The notes under the pieces are model-generated. The model was not told the DNA's origin, did not search any database, and saw nothing but the letters and a program-made list of their open reading frames with translations. A stretch of 57,846 bases of DNA from positions 1 to 57,846 of the forward strand of contig CAMDZW010000023.1 in the NCBI GenBank assembly GCA_945911015.1, written 5' to 3'. Position 1 is the stretch's first letter, and each line of letters begins with the position of its first letter. The position numbers were made by a program, and so were the translations under genes. Below, one piece after another: positions 28,839 to 37,667 of this stretch. The stretch comes from an uncultured Propionibacteriaceae bacterium. Its GTDB lineage: Bacteria > Actinomycetota > Actinomycetes > Propionibacteriales > Propionibacteriaceae.

Positions 28839-29785
28839 TGCCCGTTGAAGAGGGTGCTGACCGATTCTCCACAGTTGGTGCGTCGCACGGCTTCGGCGAA
28901 CAGTGGGGCCACCGAACAGACCGTCAGGTTGTCGAGCTGCTTGTCTGCAGCCAACGGCACGGTGTCAGTGGTGACGATCTCATCCAGCTCGAGTGATCCG
29001 AGATGTTCGATCGCCTGCCCGGTGAACAGGCCATGGGTGCAGGCGATGGAGACCGACCCGCTGGTCTGCTCCTTCACCACCCGTACGATCTCGGCCATCG
29101 AACCACCGTTGGCGATCTCGTCGTCGAGGACGATGACGTCCTTGCCCACCACATCTCCCACGATCGAGTCGATCACCACCTTGTCGTCGGCGAGGCGGCG
29201 CTTCTGACCGGCCGCCACTGGCACTCCGAGTTGGCGCGCCAACTGGGTGGCGACCTTTGCATTGCCCAGATCGGGTGAGACCACGACCGTGTTGGACAGG
29301 TCGCGACTGCTGGCGGCGAAGTAACGGGCCAGCTCGTGGACCGCTGTCAGGTGGTCGACCGGGACCGAGAAGAACCCGTGGACCTGGGGCGAGTGCAGTG
29401 CCATCGTCAGCACCCGGGTTGCGCCGGAGGCGACCAGCAGGTCGGCCACCAGGCGAGCACCGATCGAGATCCGCGAGGCGTCCTTCTTGTCGGAGCGGGC
29501 GTAGCTGAAGTGAGGGATCACCGCAGTGACGTGGGCTGCACTGGCGCCACGGGCGGCATCGAGCATCAGCAGCAGTTCGACCAGGTTCTCCTGGACCGGA
29601 GGGACCAACGGCTGGACGATGTAGACGTCGCGTCGACGACAGTTGGCCTGCAACTGCACCTGCAGACAGTCGTTGGAGAACCGGTCCGTGCTCGACGGCG
29701 ACAACTCCACCCCCAGCAACTGGCACATCTGCTGGGCGAACTGCTGATGTGCGGAACCGGAGAAGACGGTGATGTCGCTGGCCAT
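28835..29785 (-). CDS. prs: Ribose-phosphate pyrophosphokinase homologue with an atypical PRPP loop
   Basis: This is a 316-residue PRPP synthetase family member, which would make 5-phosphoribosyl 1-diphosphate from ribose 5-phosphate and ATP. FSYARSDKKD, ISIGARLVADLL and VVVSPDLGNAKVA match the family. The PRPP loop reads VLDDEIANGGS instead of the usual DDMIDTGGT, and the DLH motif reads ALH, so it belongs to a divergent subclass. Activity, or the choice of nucleotide, may differ from the classical enzyme. TAGTCT at 29797-29792 lies 6 nt before the ATG, indicating a leaderless transcript. It precedes no operon partner and converges on the lipoprotein gene. Confidence 0.85.
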   Translation of the reverse strand: MASDITVFSGSAHQQFAQQMCQLLGVELSPSSTDRFSNDCLQVQLQANCRRRDVYIVQPLVPPVQENLVELLLMLDAARGASAAHVTAVIPHFSYARSDKKDASRISIGARLVADLLVASGATRVLTMALHSPQVHGFFSVPVDHLTAVHELARYFAASSRDLSNTVVVSPDLGNAKVATQLARQLGVPVAAGQKRRLADDKVVIDSIVGDVVGKDVIVLDDEIANGGSMAEIVRVVKEQTSGSVSIACTHGLFTGQAIEHLGSLELDEIVTTDTVPLAADKQLDNLTVCSVAPLFAEAVRRTNCGESVSTLFNGH

Positions 29786-29816
29786 GAGGCCAGACTATCG
29801 GCGGTCCCGGCCGGGT

Positions 29817-30494
29817 TCAGCCCTCGAACTTGTAGCCGAGACCGCGGACGGTGATCAGGTAGCGCGGCGAGGCCGGCTCGGGCTCGATCTTGGCGCGAAG
29901 TCGCTTGATGTGGACGTCGAGGGTCTTGGTGTCACCGACATAGTCCGCACCCCAGATCCGGTCGATCAGCTGGCCGCGGGTCATCACCCGGCCGGCATTG
30001 CGCAGCAACATCTCCAACAGCTCGAACTCCTTGAGCGCGAGCCTGACCCGTTCGCCGTTCACCGTCACCTCGTGGCGTTCGACGTCCATCCGGACCCCGG
30101 CGCTCTCGACGACATCGGGGACCAGCTCGACATCCTGGCCACGGCGCAACACCGCACGGATGCGGGCAACGAGCTCGCGGTGGCTGAACGGCTTGGTGAC
30201 GTAGTCGTCGGCGCCCAGCTCCAGACCAACCACCTTGTCCACCTCGGAGTCGCGGGCGGTCACCATGATGACCGGGACCGAGCCACGCAGACGGAGTTGG
30301 CGGCAGACCTCGGTGCCGGGCAGACCGGGCATCATCTGGTCCAGCAGCACGATGTCGGCGCCCACCCGGTCGAATTCGGCCAGGCCTTCGGCTCCGTCCG
30401 CGGCCTCGATGACCTCGAAGCCCTCCTTGCTCAGCTGGTAGGCCAGTGCCTCACGGTAGGACTCCTCGTCCTCCACCAACAGCACACGGGTCAC
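29817..30494 (-). CDS. regX3: Response regulator RegX3 (phosphate response)
   Basis: This 225-residue OmpR-family regulator has a receiver domain with the acidic pocket E9-D10-E11 and phospho-acceptor D52 (VLLDQMMPG), TARDSEVDKVVGLELGADDYVTKPF, then a winged-helix DNA-binding domain (RGQLIDRIWGADYVGDTKTLDVHIKRLR). The protein matches mycobacterial RegX3 almost throughout. The GTG start overlaps the senX3 stop, so kinase and regulator are coupled. Known: RegX3/PhoP-type regulators bind PHO-box direct repeats and control phosphate uptake genes. The repeats upstream of senX3 and phoU are probable sites of autoregulation. Confidence 0.93.
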   Translation of the reverse strand: MTRVLLVEDEESYREALAYQLSKEGFEVIEAADGAEGLAEFDRVGADIVLLDQMMPGLPGTEVCRQLRLRGSVPVIMVTARDSEVDKVVGLELGADDYVTKPFSHRELVARIRAVLRRGQDVELVPDVVESAGVRMDVERHEVTVNGERVRLALKEFELLEMLLRNAGRVMTRGQLIDRIWGADYVGDTKTLDVHIKRLRAKIEPEPASPRYLITVRGLGYKFEG

Positions 30495-31690
30495 AGCGAT
30501 ACCTCCTGGTTGTAGCGGGTCAGCTCCTGGTCTGCGGTCAGTTCAGTGAGCCGGGGATGGTCCGGGATGGTGATCGTGAAGGTCGATCCCTCGCCGGGCC
30601 GACTCCACACGTCGATGGAACCGGCATGGGCCGCGGTGACATGTTTGACGATGGCCAGGCCGAGCCCGGTCCCGCCGTCGGCCCGGGTCCGGGCATAGGC
30701 CACGCGGTAGAAGCGTTCGAAGATGCGGTCCTGCTCCTCGGGGGCGATGCCGATGCCGTTGTCGGAGACCGCGATCTGGACCGAGGACTCCTCACCGTCG
30801 ACGACCCGGCGGGCCGAGACAACCACATTGGCACCGGAGTCGGAGTACTGCAGGGCGTTCTCGACCAGATTGGACACCGCGGTCGAAATCTGGGCGTGGT
30901 TGCCGATCAAGGTCAGCCCCGGATCGCAGACCCGGCGCAACACGACCTTGCGGTTGGCAACCTCGACCTTGACCCGGTCGACGACCTCGTCGAGCACCTC
31001 CTCGACCTCGACCACCTCCCCCTCGGTGAGCGGATCCATCGCCTGGAGCCGGGACAGTTCGATGATCTGGTGCACCAGTGCGGTCAGCCGGACCGACTCA
31101 GTCTCCATCCGCCCAGCGAACCGGCGGACCATGGCCGGATCGTCGGCAGCGTCCTGGATCGTCTCGGCCAGCAGCGAGATCGCTCCGATCGGCGTCTTCA
31201 GCTCGTGACTGACATTGGCGACGAAGTCACGGCGTACGGCCTCGACGCGCAGCGCCTCGGTCTGGTCCTCGGCGAGCGCAATGATCAGGTCATCGCCCAG
31301 CGCGGCCACGCGCAGTGCGTAGTGGACCGACGCCTGGCCGCGCCCTCGTCGTACGACGAGGGCGGTGGCGACTGTCTGCTTGGTTCGCCGCACCTGACGG
31401 ACCAGGTCGAGCAGCTCCGGCTCGGTGATCCGGGCGCCACGCAGCAGCGAGCTGCCCACCGCCGTGAGATTGGCGCACATCACCTCGTCATGAGGGCCGA
31501 TCACCATGGCGCAGGCGTGGAGCACCGCGACCAGGTTCTCGATCTCGGGCGGCACCACCACAGGCGCGGCGTCGAGGTCCAGTTCGGGAGCAACCGGAGC
31601 ATTCACCGATCGCCGTACCAGGATCGCCACGACGGCGCCGACCCAGATGCCGACGACCAGTCCGATCACGAGAGCCCAAACCGGATGCAC
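30491..31690 (-). CDS. senX3: Sensor histidine kinase SenX3 (phosphate response)
   Basis: This is a 399-residue kinase with one N-terminal membrane helix (about 3-25), a PAS-like domain (about 50-145), the H-box VSHELKTP with phospho-acceptor H162, and an ATPase domain with N, G1 and G2 boxes (NLVENALQYS, DNGIGI, GGTGLGLAIVKH). Known: SenX3/PhoR kinases signal phosphate limitation to RegX3/PhoP, with the Pst transporter and PhoU as inputs. It starts at GTG 31690; TAAGAT at 31702-31697 lies 6 nt before it, suggesting a leaderless mRNA. It is divergent from phoU. Confidence 0.93.
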   Translation of the reverse strand: MHPVWALVIGLVVGIWVGAVVAILVRRSVNAPVAPELDLDAAPVVVPPEIENLVAVLHACAMVIGPHDEVMCANLTAVGSSLLRGARITEPELLDLVRQVRRTKQTVATALVVRRGRGQASVHYALRVAALGDDLIIALAEDQTEALRVEAVRRDFVANVSHELKTPIGAISLLAETIQDAADDPAMVRRFAGRMETESVRLTALVHQIIELSRLQAMDPLTEGEVVEVEEVLDEVVDRVKVEVANRKVVLRRVCDPGLTLIGNHAQISTAVSNLVENALQYSDSGANVVVSARRVVDGEESSVQIAVSDNGIGIAPEEQDRIFERFYRVAYARTRADGGTGLGLAIVKHVTAAHAGSIDVWSRPGEGSTFTITIPDHPRLTELTADQELTRYNQEVSL

Positions 31691-31696
31691 GGCGCC

Positions 31697-31702
31697 ATCT
31701 TA
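31697..31702 (-). promoter_or_regulatory. -10 element for senX3
   Basis: TAAGAT ends 6 nt before the GTG start. The spacing predicts transcription starting at or next to the start codon. Confidence 0.55.
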
Positions 31703-31729
31703 GGACCCGATTCGGGGTCGGCCCCTCAG

Positions 31730-31762
31730 GTTCATTGACAGTTCACCGAGTGTTCGCGGTGC
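31730..31762. promoter_or_regulatory. Three 11-nt PHO-box-like direct repeats between senX3 and phoU
   Basis: GTTCATTGACA, GTTCACCGAGT and GTTCGCGGTGC follow each other without a gap. The actinobacterial PHO box is built from 11-nt direct repeats beginning GTTCACC, bound by PhoP/RegX3. The array ends 26 bases before the phoU -10 and begins 27 bases from the senX3 -10, so one site could control both directions. Confidence 0.75.
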
Positions 31763-31788
31763 GACGGCTGGTTCGTACGCCGGGCGCC

Positions 31789-31794
31789 TACCAT
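31789..31794 (+). promoter_or_regulatory. -10 element for phoU
   Basis: TACCAT ends 7 nt before the ATG at 31802. It also overlaps the alternative ATG at 31793, which argues that 31802 is the real start. Confidence 0.55.
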
Positions 31795-31801
31795 GGCCGA
31801 C

Positions 31802-32467
31802 ATGCGTGAGTCCTATCGTGAGCAGCTCGACGAGATCCTGGCCGATCTCGTTTCGATGTCGGAGAAGATTGCCACCGCCGTGCGGAGGTCGACCCGTGCG
31901 CTGCTCGAGTCGGACCGCACCGAGGCCGAGGCTGTCATCTCCGCCGACGAGCAGATTGACCAGATGCGGGTCGACATCGACGCCCGTTCGTTCAACCTGC
32001 TCGCCCTTCAGGCACCGGTGGCCGGCGAGCTACGCCTGCTGGTTGCCACCCTGCGCATGGTGACCGAGATGGAGCGGATGGGTGACTTGGCTGCGCATGT
32101 CGCCAAGATTGCCCGGATGCGCTATCCCGAATGCGCTGTGCCCGACGATCTGCGAGGCAACTTCGCCCGGATGGCCGAGGTCGCCGAGGTGATGGTGCTC
32201 GGTGTGTCACGGGCTCTCAAGGAGAAGGATGTCGACGACGCCGAGGCGGTGCAGGAACGTGATGACGAGATGGATGAGCTGCGTCGCAGCCAGTTCCGTC
32301 TGATGCTCGGCGAGGCCTGGCCGCACGGGGTCGAAGCAGCCGTGGACGTGGCCCTGTTGGGCCGTTACTACGAGCGGATCGCCGACCATGCCGATGCGAT
32401 CGCCCGCCGGTTGGTCTACATCGTGACCGGTCAGCTGCCCGAGGACGGTGGCGCCACCCCGGTGTGA
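31802..32467 (+). CDS. phoU: Phosphate signalling protein PhoU
   Basis: This 221-residue helical protein has the two PhoU three-helix repeats (LLALQAPVAGELRLLVATLRMVTEMERMGDLA and the second ALLGRYYERIADHADAIARR). It is cytoplasmic, links the Pst transporter to the SenX3/PhoR kinase, and represses the Pho response when phosphate is plentiful. The start at 31802 (MRESYREQL) aligns with the mycobacterial PhoU N-terminus and is 7 nt from a -10 hexamer; the ATG at 31793 falls in that hexamer. No pst genes are in the window. Confidence 0.94.
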   Translation: MRESYREQLDEILADLVSMSEKIATAVRRSTRALLESDRTEAEAVISADEQIDQMRVDIDARSFNLLALQAPVAGELRLLVATLRMVTEMERMGDLAAHVAKIARMRYPECAVPDDLRGNFARMAEVAEVMVLGVSRALKEKDVDDAEAVQERDDEMDELRRSQFRLMLGEAWPHGVEAAVDVALLGRYYERIADHADAIARRLVYIVTGQLPEDGGATPV

Positions 32468-32488
32468 CGCCACCCTTGCTCGGACCGG

Positions 32489-33235
32489 TTACTTCTTGCC
32501 CTGGTTCTTGACTGCCTCGATCGCCTCGGCTGCTGCGGCCGGGTCGAGGTAGCGCCCTTCGCCGCTGACCTTCAGGTCATCGTCGAGCTGGTAGACCAGC
32601 GGGATGCCGGTCGGGATGTTGAGACCGACCACGGCGTCATCACTCAGCCCGTCCAGATGCTTGACCAGGGCGCGCAGCGAGTTGCCATGTGCCGCGACCA
32701 GGACCACCTTGCCGGCGCGCAGATCCGGCACGATCTGGTCGTACCAGTAGGGAAGCATCCGCTCGACGACATCGGCCAGGCACTCGGTGCGGGGACGGGC
32801 CTCGCTCGGGAGTGCGGCATAGCGCGGATCGTTGAAGTTGGAGTACTCGTTGTCCTCGGCGATCTCCGGCGGCGGGGTGTCATAGGAACGGCGCCAGATC
32901 ATGAACTGTTGCTCGCCGAACTGATCGCGGACCTGCGCCTTGTCCTTGCCCTGCAGGTCGCCGTAGTGGCGTTCGTTGAGGCGCCAGGAACGCTTGGTCT
33001 CGATCCAGAACCGGCCCGCGCCGTGGAGCGCGATCTCAGCCGTCCGGATGGCGCGCCTCAGCACCGAGGTGTGGACCACGTCAGGCAGCAGACCCTTGGC
33101 GGCCAGCAGGTCGCCACCACGGGTGGCCTCTGCACGGCCCTGTTCGGTGAGGTCAACGTCCACCCAGCCGGTGAACAGGTTCTTGGCATTCCATTCGCTC
33201 TCGCCGTGGCGCAGCAGGATCAAGGTTGCAGTCAT
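32489..33235 (-). CDS. gpmA: 2,3-bisphosphoglycerate-dependent phosphoglycerate mutase GpmA
   Basis: This 248-residue glycolytic enzyme interconverts 3- and 2-phosphoglycerate. The phosphohistidine motif [10 protein letters not shown] (H10) and the [21 protein letters not shown] and [17 protein letters not shown] segments are all present; the C-terminal tail is lysine-rich as usual. The start is the ATG at 33235; TAGTCT (33248-33243) lies 7 nt upstream. It converges on phoU. Confidence 0.96.
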   Translation of the reverse strand: MTATLILLRHGESEWNAKNLFTGWVDVDLTEQGRAEATRGGDLLAAKGLLPDVVHTSVLRRAIRTAEIALHGAGRFWIETKRSWRLNERHYGDLQGKDKAQVRDQFGEQQFMIWRRSYDTPPPEIAEDNEYSNFNDPRYAALPSEARPRTECLADVVERMLPYWYDQIVPDLRAGKVVLVAAHGNSLRALVKHLDGLSDDAVVGLNIPTGIPLVYQLDDDLKVSGEGRYLDPAAAAEAIEAVKNQGKK

Positions 33236-33312
33236 GGTCTCGAGACTAACGCGCCCAGACGAGGGCAGTGAGGACCAGTGGGACGCTGGCACGCTCGTGC
33301 GAGACTGCCACC

Positions 33313-34062
33313 ATGACTACTTCAACTTCACCCACGGCCGTCGTCACCGGGGCGTCGAGTGGGATCGGAGCTGCCTGCGTACGCCAGTTGGCCGAGGCCG
33401 GCTTCCACGTGATCTGCGCCGCTCGGAGGGAGGATCGGCTGGCCGAGGTCGTGGCCGGACTCGATGCCGAAGCAGTCGTGTGCGATGTCTCCTCGCCCGC
33501 TGACGTCGCCGCGCTGGCGCGAGCTGTCGGGGACCGGTGCGACCTGGTGGTGAACAATGCGGGCGGGGCACTCGGCCAAGAACCCTTGGCCTCGGACGAT
33601 CTGTCGCGATGGACCGCGATGTATGCCTCGAATGTGCTCGGCGCCGCCCAGGTCACCCAGGCCCTGCTCCCGGCGCTGCGGGCAGCGTCGGGAACGGTCG
33701 TCTTCGTCACCTCGACCGCGGCCGAGGCACCGTACGAAGGAGGCGGCGGCTACTGCGGGGTCAAGTCTGCCGAACGTGCCATGGCCGGGTCCCTGCGGCT
33801 GGAACTGGCCGGGGAACCGATCCGGGTCTGTGAGGTCGCGCCGGGCATGGTCCACACCGAGGAGTTCTCCCTGACCCGGTTCGACGGGGACCGGGCACGG
33901 GCCGATGCCGTCTACGCCGGGGTGCCTGATCCGCTCACCGCCGACGACATTGCCGAGGTGGTCGGTTGGGTCGCCAGCCGTCCCTCCCATGTCAACATCG
34001 ACCGGATCGTGGTCCGCCCTCGGGCACAGGCGGCCAACCACAAGGTCCATCGGGTCAGTTGA
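33313..34062 (+). CDS. Short-chain dehydrogenase/reductase (SDR)
   Basis: This is a 249-residue classical [11 protein letters not shown] is the NAD(P)-binding loop, NNAGG follows, and the active site has Ser in FVTSTAAE and Tyr/Lys in YCGVK. An Arg residue in CAARRED suggests NADP. The closest general type is the YdfG/serine 3-dehydrogenase group; the substrate is unknown. The ATG at 33313 follows GAGACT by 6 nt and is the start that gives the SDR its normal N-terminus. It ends 7 bases before the convergent YbjN gene. Confidence 0.82.
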   Translation: MTTSTSPTAVVTGASSGIGAACVRQLAEAGFHVICAARREDRLAEVVAGLDAEAVVCDVSSPADVAALARAVGDRCDLVVNNAGGALGQEPLASDDLSRWTAMYASNVLGAAQVTQALLPALRAASGTVVFVTSTAAEAPYEGGGGYCGVKSAERAMAGSLRLELAGEPIRVCEVAPGMVHTEEFSLTRFDGDRARADAVYAGVPDPLTADDIAEVVGWVASRPSHVNIDRIVVRPRAQAANHKVHRVS

Positions 34063-34069
34063 GTGCTGA

Positions 34070-34561
34070 TCAGTCGTCGGGGCGTAGGTGAGTGAAGGCG
34101 GCAAGGTTGCGGGTTGACTCCCCACGGTCGAGGCGCCAGCGCCACTCCGCTTCGATGCTCGAGGCGAAGCCGAGCTCCAGGATGGTGTTGAAACTGTCGT
34201 CGGCGGTCTCGGCCACGATGCCGGCGACCGTGTCGACGAGCTCAGGGGTGATCGCCGCGGTCGGGATCCGGCCATGGAGGTGGATGTCGCCGTGCCGGTC
34301 GATCGCGAACCCGACCAGGGCGAGCTTGAGGTTGCGCTCGAGCAGCCAGCGGTGCACGGCATCGTGGTGCTCCTCCGGTCGGCGGGCGACGAAGGCATGG
34401 ACGGTGACCATGTGACGATCGACGTCGAAGGTGCACGCAGTGGTGAGCTTGCGGGTGCCCGGCAGCGTCACCGTCACCGAGCGGTTCGCCGAGCGAACCC
34501 ATGCGAGACCGAGGTCGGTGAAGGTGTCCTCGACGATGCGGAGTGTGGTCTGGGTGCCCAT
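34070..34561 (-). CDS. YbjN-domain protein
   Basis: This is a 163-residue cytoplasmic protein of the YbjN family (TTACTFDVDRHMVTVHAFVARRPEE and LVGFAIDRHGDIHLHGRIP are typical). In actinobacteria such proteins have a chaperone-like (type III secretion chaperone) fold and unknown partners. Two ATGs are possible: 34579, which overlaps the start codon of the divergent SDR (shared CATG), and 34561, which has CAGAAT 6 nt upstream and leaves room for a promoter. I prefer 34561. Confidence 0.75.
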   Translation of the reverse strand: MGTQTTLRIVEDTFTDLGLAWVRSANRSVTVTLPGTRKLTTACTFDVDRHMVTVHAFVARRPEEHHDAVHRWLLERNLKLALVGFAIDRHGDIHLHGRIPTAAITPELVDTVAGIVAETADDSFNTILELGFASSIEAEWRWRLDRGESTRNLAAFTHLRPDD

Positions 34562-34577
34562 GGGAGAATTCTGCTCC

Positions 34578-35321
34578 ATGAGCAGAACACCGGTGCGGTC
34601 GCGGATCTACCGGGCCCATCTGGGGCCTGCGTGGCGCAGCGCTGCGCCCGATGTCGTACGGGAAAGAGTCACCGACCGCACGGTGCTGGTGACCGGGGCG
34701 TCCTCGGGGATCGGGGCAGCGACGGCCGCCTGGGTCGAAGAGCTGGGAGCACGGGTGATCGGGCTGTCCCGTACACCGGCTGCGGTGCCGACGGTGCGTT
34801 GTGACCTCACCTCGGCCGACTCGGTCGATGAGGCCGTGGAGTCCCTGGCCGAGGAGCGGATTGACATCGTGGTGTCGAATGCCGGGATCTCCCTCCATCG
34901 CTCCATCTCAGCGGCGAGTGACCCGATGCGGGATCTGGACCGCAGTGTCGCCACCAACCTGACCGGGCCGGCCAGACTGTTCCTGGGGTTGTTGCCCAGC
35001 ATGGCCTCCGGCGGGCAGTGGATCAATGTCGGCACAGTGAGTGCGTTGGTGCCGACATCGGGCTGGGCGTCCTATGCCGGATCCAAGGCAGGGTTCGCCG
35101 CCTGGTGGCGAGCGGTGACCGCGGAGCATCCACCGGTGCTGATGAGCACCGTGCACTTCCCGCTGGTGCTCTCCCCGATGAGTGCGCCGACCTACCGGAC
35201 CAGCTGGGGGCTGACCACCACCCAGGCAGCGCAGATCATCACTGGGGTCATGGTGAGGCGCCCCCGGACCGTCGCCCCGTGGTGGGCGCGAGTGGCCGCT
35301 GCCGGGTTGGCGTTTCGATGA
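34578..35321 (+). CDS. Short-chain dehydrogenase/reductase (SDR), coupled to an ANL-type gene
   Basis: This is a 247-residue [24 protein letters not shown] and YAGSK with upstream Ser (VGTVSALVP). The C-terminus after the active site, HFPLVLSPMSAPTY, is typical of fatty-acyl or polyketide-type SDRs. Its stop overlaps the ATG of the following ANL-family gene, so the two are translated together, which suggests work on an activated acyl compound. The substrate cannot be told from sequence. Confidence 0.8.
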   Translation: MSRTPVRSRIYRAHLGPAWRSAAPDVVRERVTDRTVLVTGASSGIGAATAAWVEELGARVIGLSRTPAAVPTVRCDLTSADSVDEAVESLAEERIDIVVSNAGISLHRSISAASDPMRDLDRSVATNLTGPARLFLGLLPSMASGGQWINVGTVSALVPTSGWASYAGSKAGFAAWWRAVTAEHPPVLMSTVHFPLVLSPMSAPTYRTSWGLTTTQAAQIITGVMVRRPRTVAPWWARVAAAGLAFR

Positions 35322-36490
35322 CCTTCCCTGTGTGGACGGCGATCCGATCCGTTGCGCGCCATGGATTCCAGTTGCGTTCACTGGCCGAGGTGGTGCTGTC
35401 CGGACCCGATGATGACATGGTGCTGGTCGACCGGGACGGGCCGGTGAGCAGGGCGGAGCTGCGCCAAGCCGTGCGGGAGTCGGACGTGCACGCAGTGGTG
35501 GAGGGCCATCACGACCGGACAACGATCGTCGGACTGCTGGCCGCAGGACTGGCCGGCAGTGACGTGATGGTGATCCATCCCGGAGCCGAGATCCCAGTGG
35601 TGGAAGGAAACTCGGGGCGAGTCTGGTTGGGCACGACAGGCACCACCCGGACCCCGCGCCACAGCGCCCGCGCCCGATACGGCCCGGGTGTGGCGCGGCC
35701 GGTGCTGCATCTGTGGCGGACCTGGTTGCGGGGGCGCCCGGGGGCGGTGATGGTGTTACCGGGGCTGGACCACGGGTACGGGCTCGGGTTCGTCCTGGCG
35801 ACCCTGCTGCTGCGACGGACTGTGATTCTGCCCCCACGTCGCGATCCGACAGCGCTGGACGAGCTGGCGACACGTTGGTCCCCGTCGATGGCTGTGGCGG
35901 TCCCGACCCAGCTGCTGTGGCTGACTGAGCTGACCAGCTGGTCGCCCTCGGTGTTGGTGACCGGGTCCTCGCCCCTGTCGTTGGAGGTCCAGCAGCGAGT
36001 GGAGGAACGCTTTGGCCCCGTCCTGCACAACCTCTACGGCAGCACCGAAGCCGGGTTCTCCACCGTGGCGACACCGTCGGATCTGGCCAGCGTGCCCGGC
36101 TGTGTGGGCCGGCCGCTGCCGGGGATCAGGATCCGGATCCGCCATGGCCTGGTCGAGTCCCGCAGTCCGTTCGCGACGCACCGGGGTCATTGGGTCCCGA
36201 CCGGCGACACCGGGCACTTCGAGGAGGGGCTACTGGTGCTGGACGGTCGGGCGGACCGGATTGCCGTGGTCGACGGGGTCAACCTGTCACTGACCGAGAT
36301 CCATGCCGCGCTCGCCACCCATCCCGATGTCGACGAGGTGACGGTCACCGCCCGGCCCCATGAGGTGAGTGGGCAGGAGGTTGTTGCCTCCGTACGGGCG
36401 ACGGTGTCGGAACCGGAGATGCAGCAGTGGCTGCTCCAGACCGTGGGGCCGAGGGCCCGCGTACGGCTCAGGATTGTGAGCGGACCTTGA
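35318..36490 (+). CDS. Short ANL-family (acyl-CoA synthetase-like) protein
   Basis: This is a 390-residue member of the acyl-adenylate-forming ANL superfamily, which usually has 500-550 residues. A degenerate phosphate loop (WLGTTGTTRTPRHS, where TSGTTGxPK is usual), YGSTEAG and PTGDTGHFEEGLLVLDGRADR are recognisable. The N-terminal subdomain is shortened and the catalytic lysine motif near the C-terminus is not visible. It may therefore form an adenylate without making the thioester, or bind a ligand only. It is coupled to the preceding SDR by ATGA. Its 3' end overlaps the convergent GTPase gene by 23 bases. Confidence 0.75.
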   Translation: MTFPVWTAIRSVARHGFQLRSLAEVVLSGPDDDMVLVDRDGPVSRAELRQAVRESDVHAVVEGHHDRTTIVGLLAAGLAGSDVMVIHPGAEIPVVEGNSGRVWLGTTGTTRTPRHSARARYGPGVARPVLHLWRTWLRGRPGAVMVLPGLDHGYGLGFVLATLLLRRTVILPPRRDPTALDELATRWSPSMAVAVPTQLLWLTELTSWSPSVLVTGSSPLSLEVQQRVEERFGPVLHNLYGSTEAGFSTVATPSDLASVPGCVGRPLPGIRIRIRHGLVESRSPFATHRGHWVPTGDTGHFEEGLLVLDGRADRIAVVDGVNLSLTEIHAALATHPDVDEVTVTARPHEVSGQEVVASVRATVSEPEMQQWLLQTVGPRARVRLRIVSGP

Positions 36491-37589
36491 CCTTGCTGGT
36501 GAACTCCGAAATGAACAGCTGCCGGACCTGGTCGTTGTCGATCATGCCTTCGGAGTTGCGCAACTTGCCGCTGGCCACCCGGGCGCAGACCACCGCCCAG
36601 GCCTGTCCCATGGCGAAGGTGAAGGTGCTGGCCACTCCGGCGCTGATCGCTCCCCCGGCCACCGTGCCGACGCCGGGGACCAGTTTGAGCAGGCCAGTGA
36701 ATGCGGCCCGACCGGCTTGGGTGGCCGCCGTCGTGGACGCCACGGCCAGCAGGGCGGCCCGTTCGAACTTGATCTTGTAGATCTGCGCGATCCGGGCCAT
36801 CATCCCCAGCTGGATCGGGACCAGCATCGCGGCATCGGAGAACGGGATCGGGCTCGCCGCAGCAGCGGCTGCAGCCCCGGCCCCGATCACGACGTGCTTC
36901 TGCGCTTCGAGCCGCTTGCGTCTCGTGTCGATCTGCTGCGCCGCGACGAGGGCCCCTTGGACGGCTTCCGGGGCGACGCGAAAGGTGGCATCGAGAAGCT
37001 CCTGCAGGCCATGGGCCGGGTTGGCGGAGAACTCGTCGGGAATCGCATTGGTGAGGTACGGATGTCCGCCCACGATCGGCAGTTGCATCGCGGTGATCCG
37101 ATGGGCCAGCTCGACCGCATCGGGATGGAACCGGCCCTCACGCAGCGGCACCTGAGTCATCACCAGGACGACCGGGACGCCGGCTTGGTCCAAGTGACGG
37201 ATCAGATCGGCCTCGGACTGCTCGAAGCGACGGTCCATGCCACGCACGCAGTACCAGGCGACATGGATCTGCTCGCTGATCGGCATCTTGCGCGACGTCT
37301 TGACCAGCTCGTCAATTTCCTTGAGCAGTTGCTTGTCGTCACGGCCGACCTCAAGGCCCTGGGTGTCAATGACACCGAGATTGCCGGAGTCGGCCCGGTA
37401 GAAGTGGCTGCCCTTGGTGACAGGCTCGCCGATGCCGGTGCGGGCGACCTCCTCGCCGAAGATCGCGTTGACCAGAGTCGACTTGCCCACCCCGGTCTTG
37501 CCGAGGATCGCCAAGTTGAATCGCCCCATCGAGGTCTGTTGCCTGAGGTACTCGGTGCGGAACGAGTCCTCGAACCAGTCTCCGGCCAT
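36468..37589 (-). CDS. GTPase with C-terminal DUF697-type membrane-associating region
   Basis: This is a 373-residue GTPase of the Era/YcjX/DUF697-containing type. G1 is GKTGVGKST (30-38), G3 is DTQG, and in place of NKxD there is TQVP. After residue 225 the protein is dominated by Ala/Gly-rich hydrophobic helices (GAGAAAAAAASPIPFSD, LLKLVPGVGTVAGGAIS), as in DUF697 proteins that associate with the membrane. The ATG at 37589 follows GAGGAGA. The cellular role is unknown. It diverges from the AraC gene with 111 bases between. Confidence 0.8.
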   Translation of the reverse strand: MAGDWFEDSFRTEYLRQQTSMGRFNLAILGKTGVGKSTLVNAIFGEEVARTGIGEPVTKGSHFYRADSGNLGVIDTQGLEVGRDDKQLLKEIDELVKTSRKMPISEQIHVAWYCVRGMDRRFEQSEADLIRHLDQAGVPVVLVMTQVPLREGRFHPDAVELAHRITAMQLPIVGGHPYLTNAIPDEFSANPAHGLQELLDATFRVAPEAVQGALVAAQQIDTRRKRLEAQKHVVIGAGAAAAAAASPIPFSDAAMLVPIQLGMMARIAQIYKIKFERAALLAVASTTAATQAGRAAFTGLLKLVPGVGTVAGGAISAGVASTFTFAMGQAWAVVCARVASGKLRNSEGMIDNDQVRQLFISEFTSKVKVRSQS

Positions 37590-37667
37590 CGCATCTCCTC
37601 GATCTGGTCGTGTGTGTCCGCGCTCCTGCTGCGGACAAGTCACGGTCCAGACTACCGACCGTCGCCC

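Noticed and set aside
34576-34581. Overlapping divergent start codons (shared CATG) of the YbjN and SDR genes
   Set aside because: The alternative YbjN start at 34561 has a -10-like hexamer at the right distance and is more likely, so the overlap is probably an artefact of start choice.
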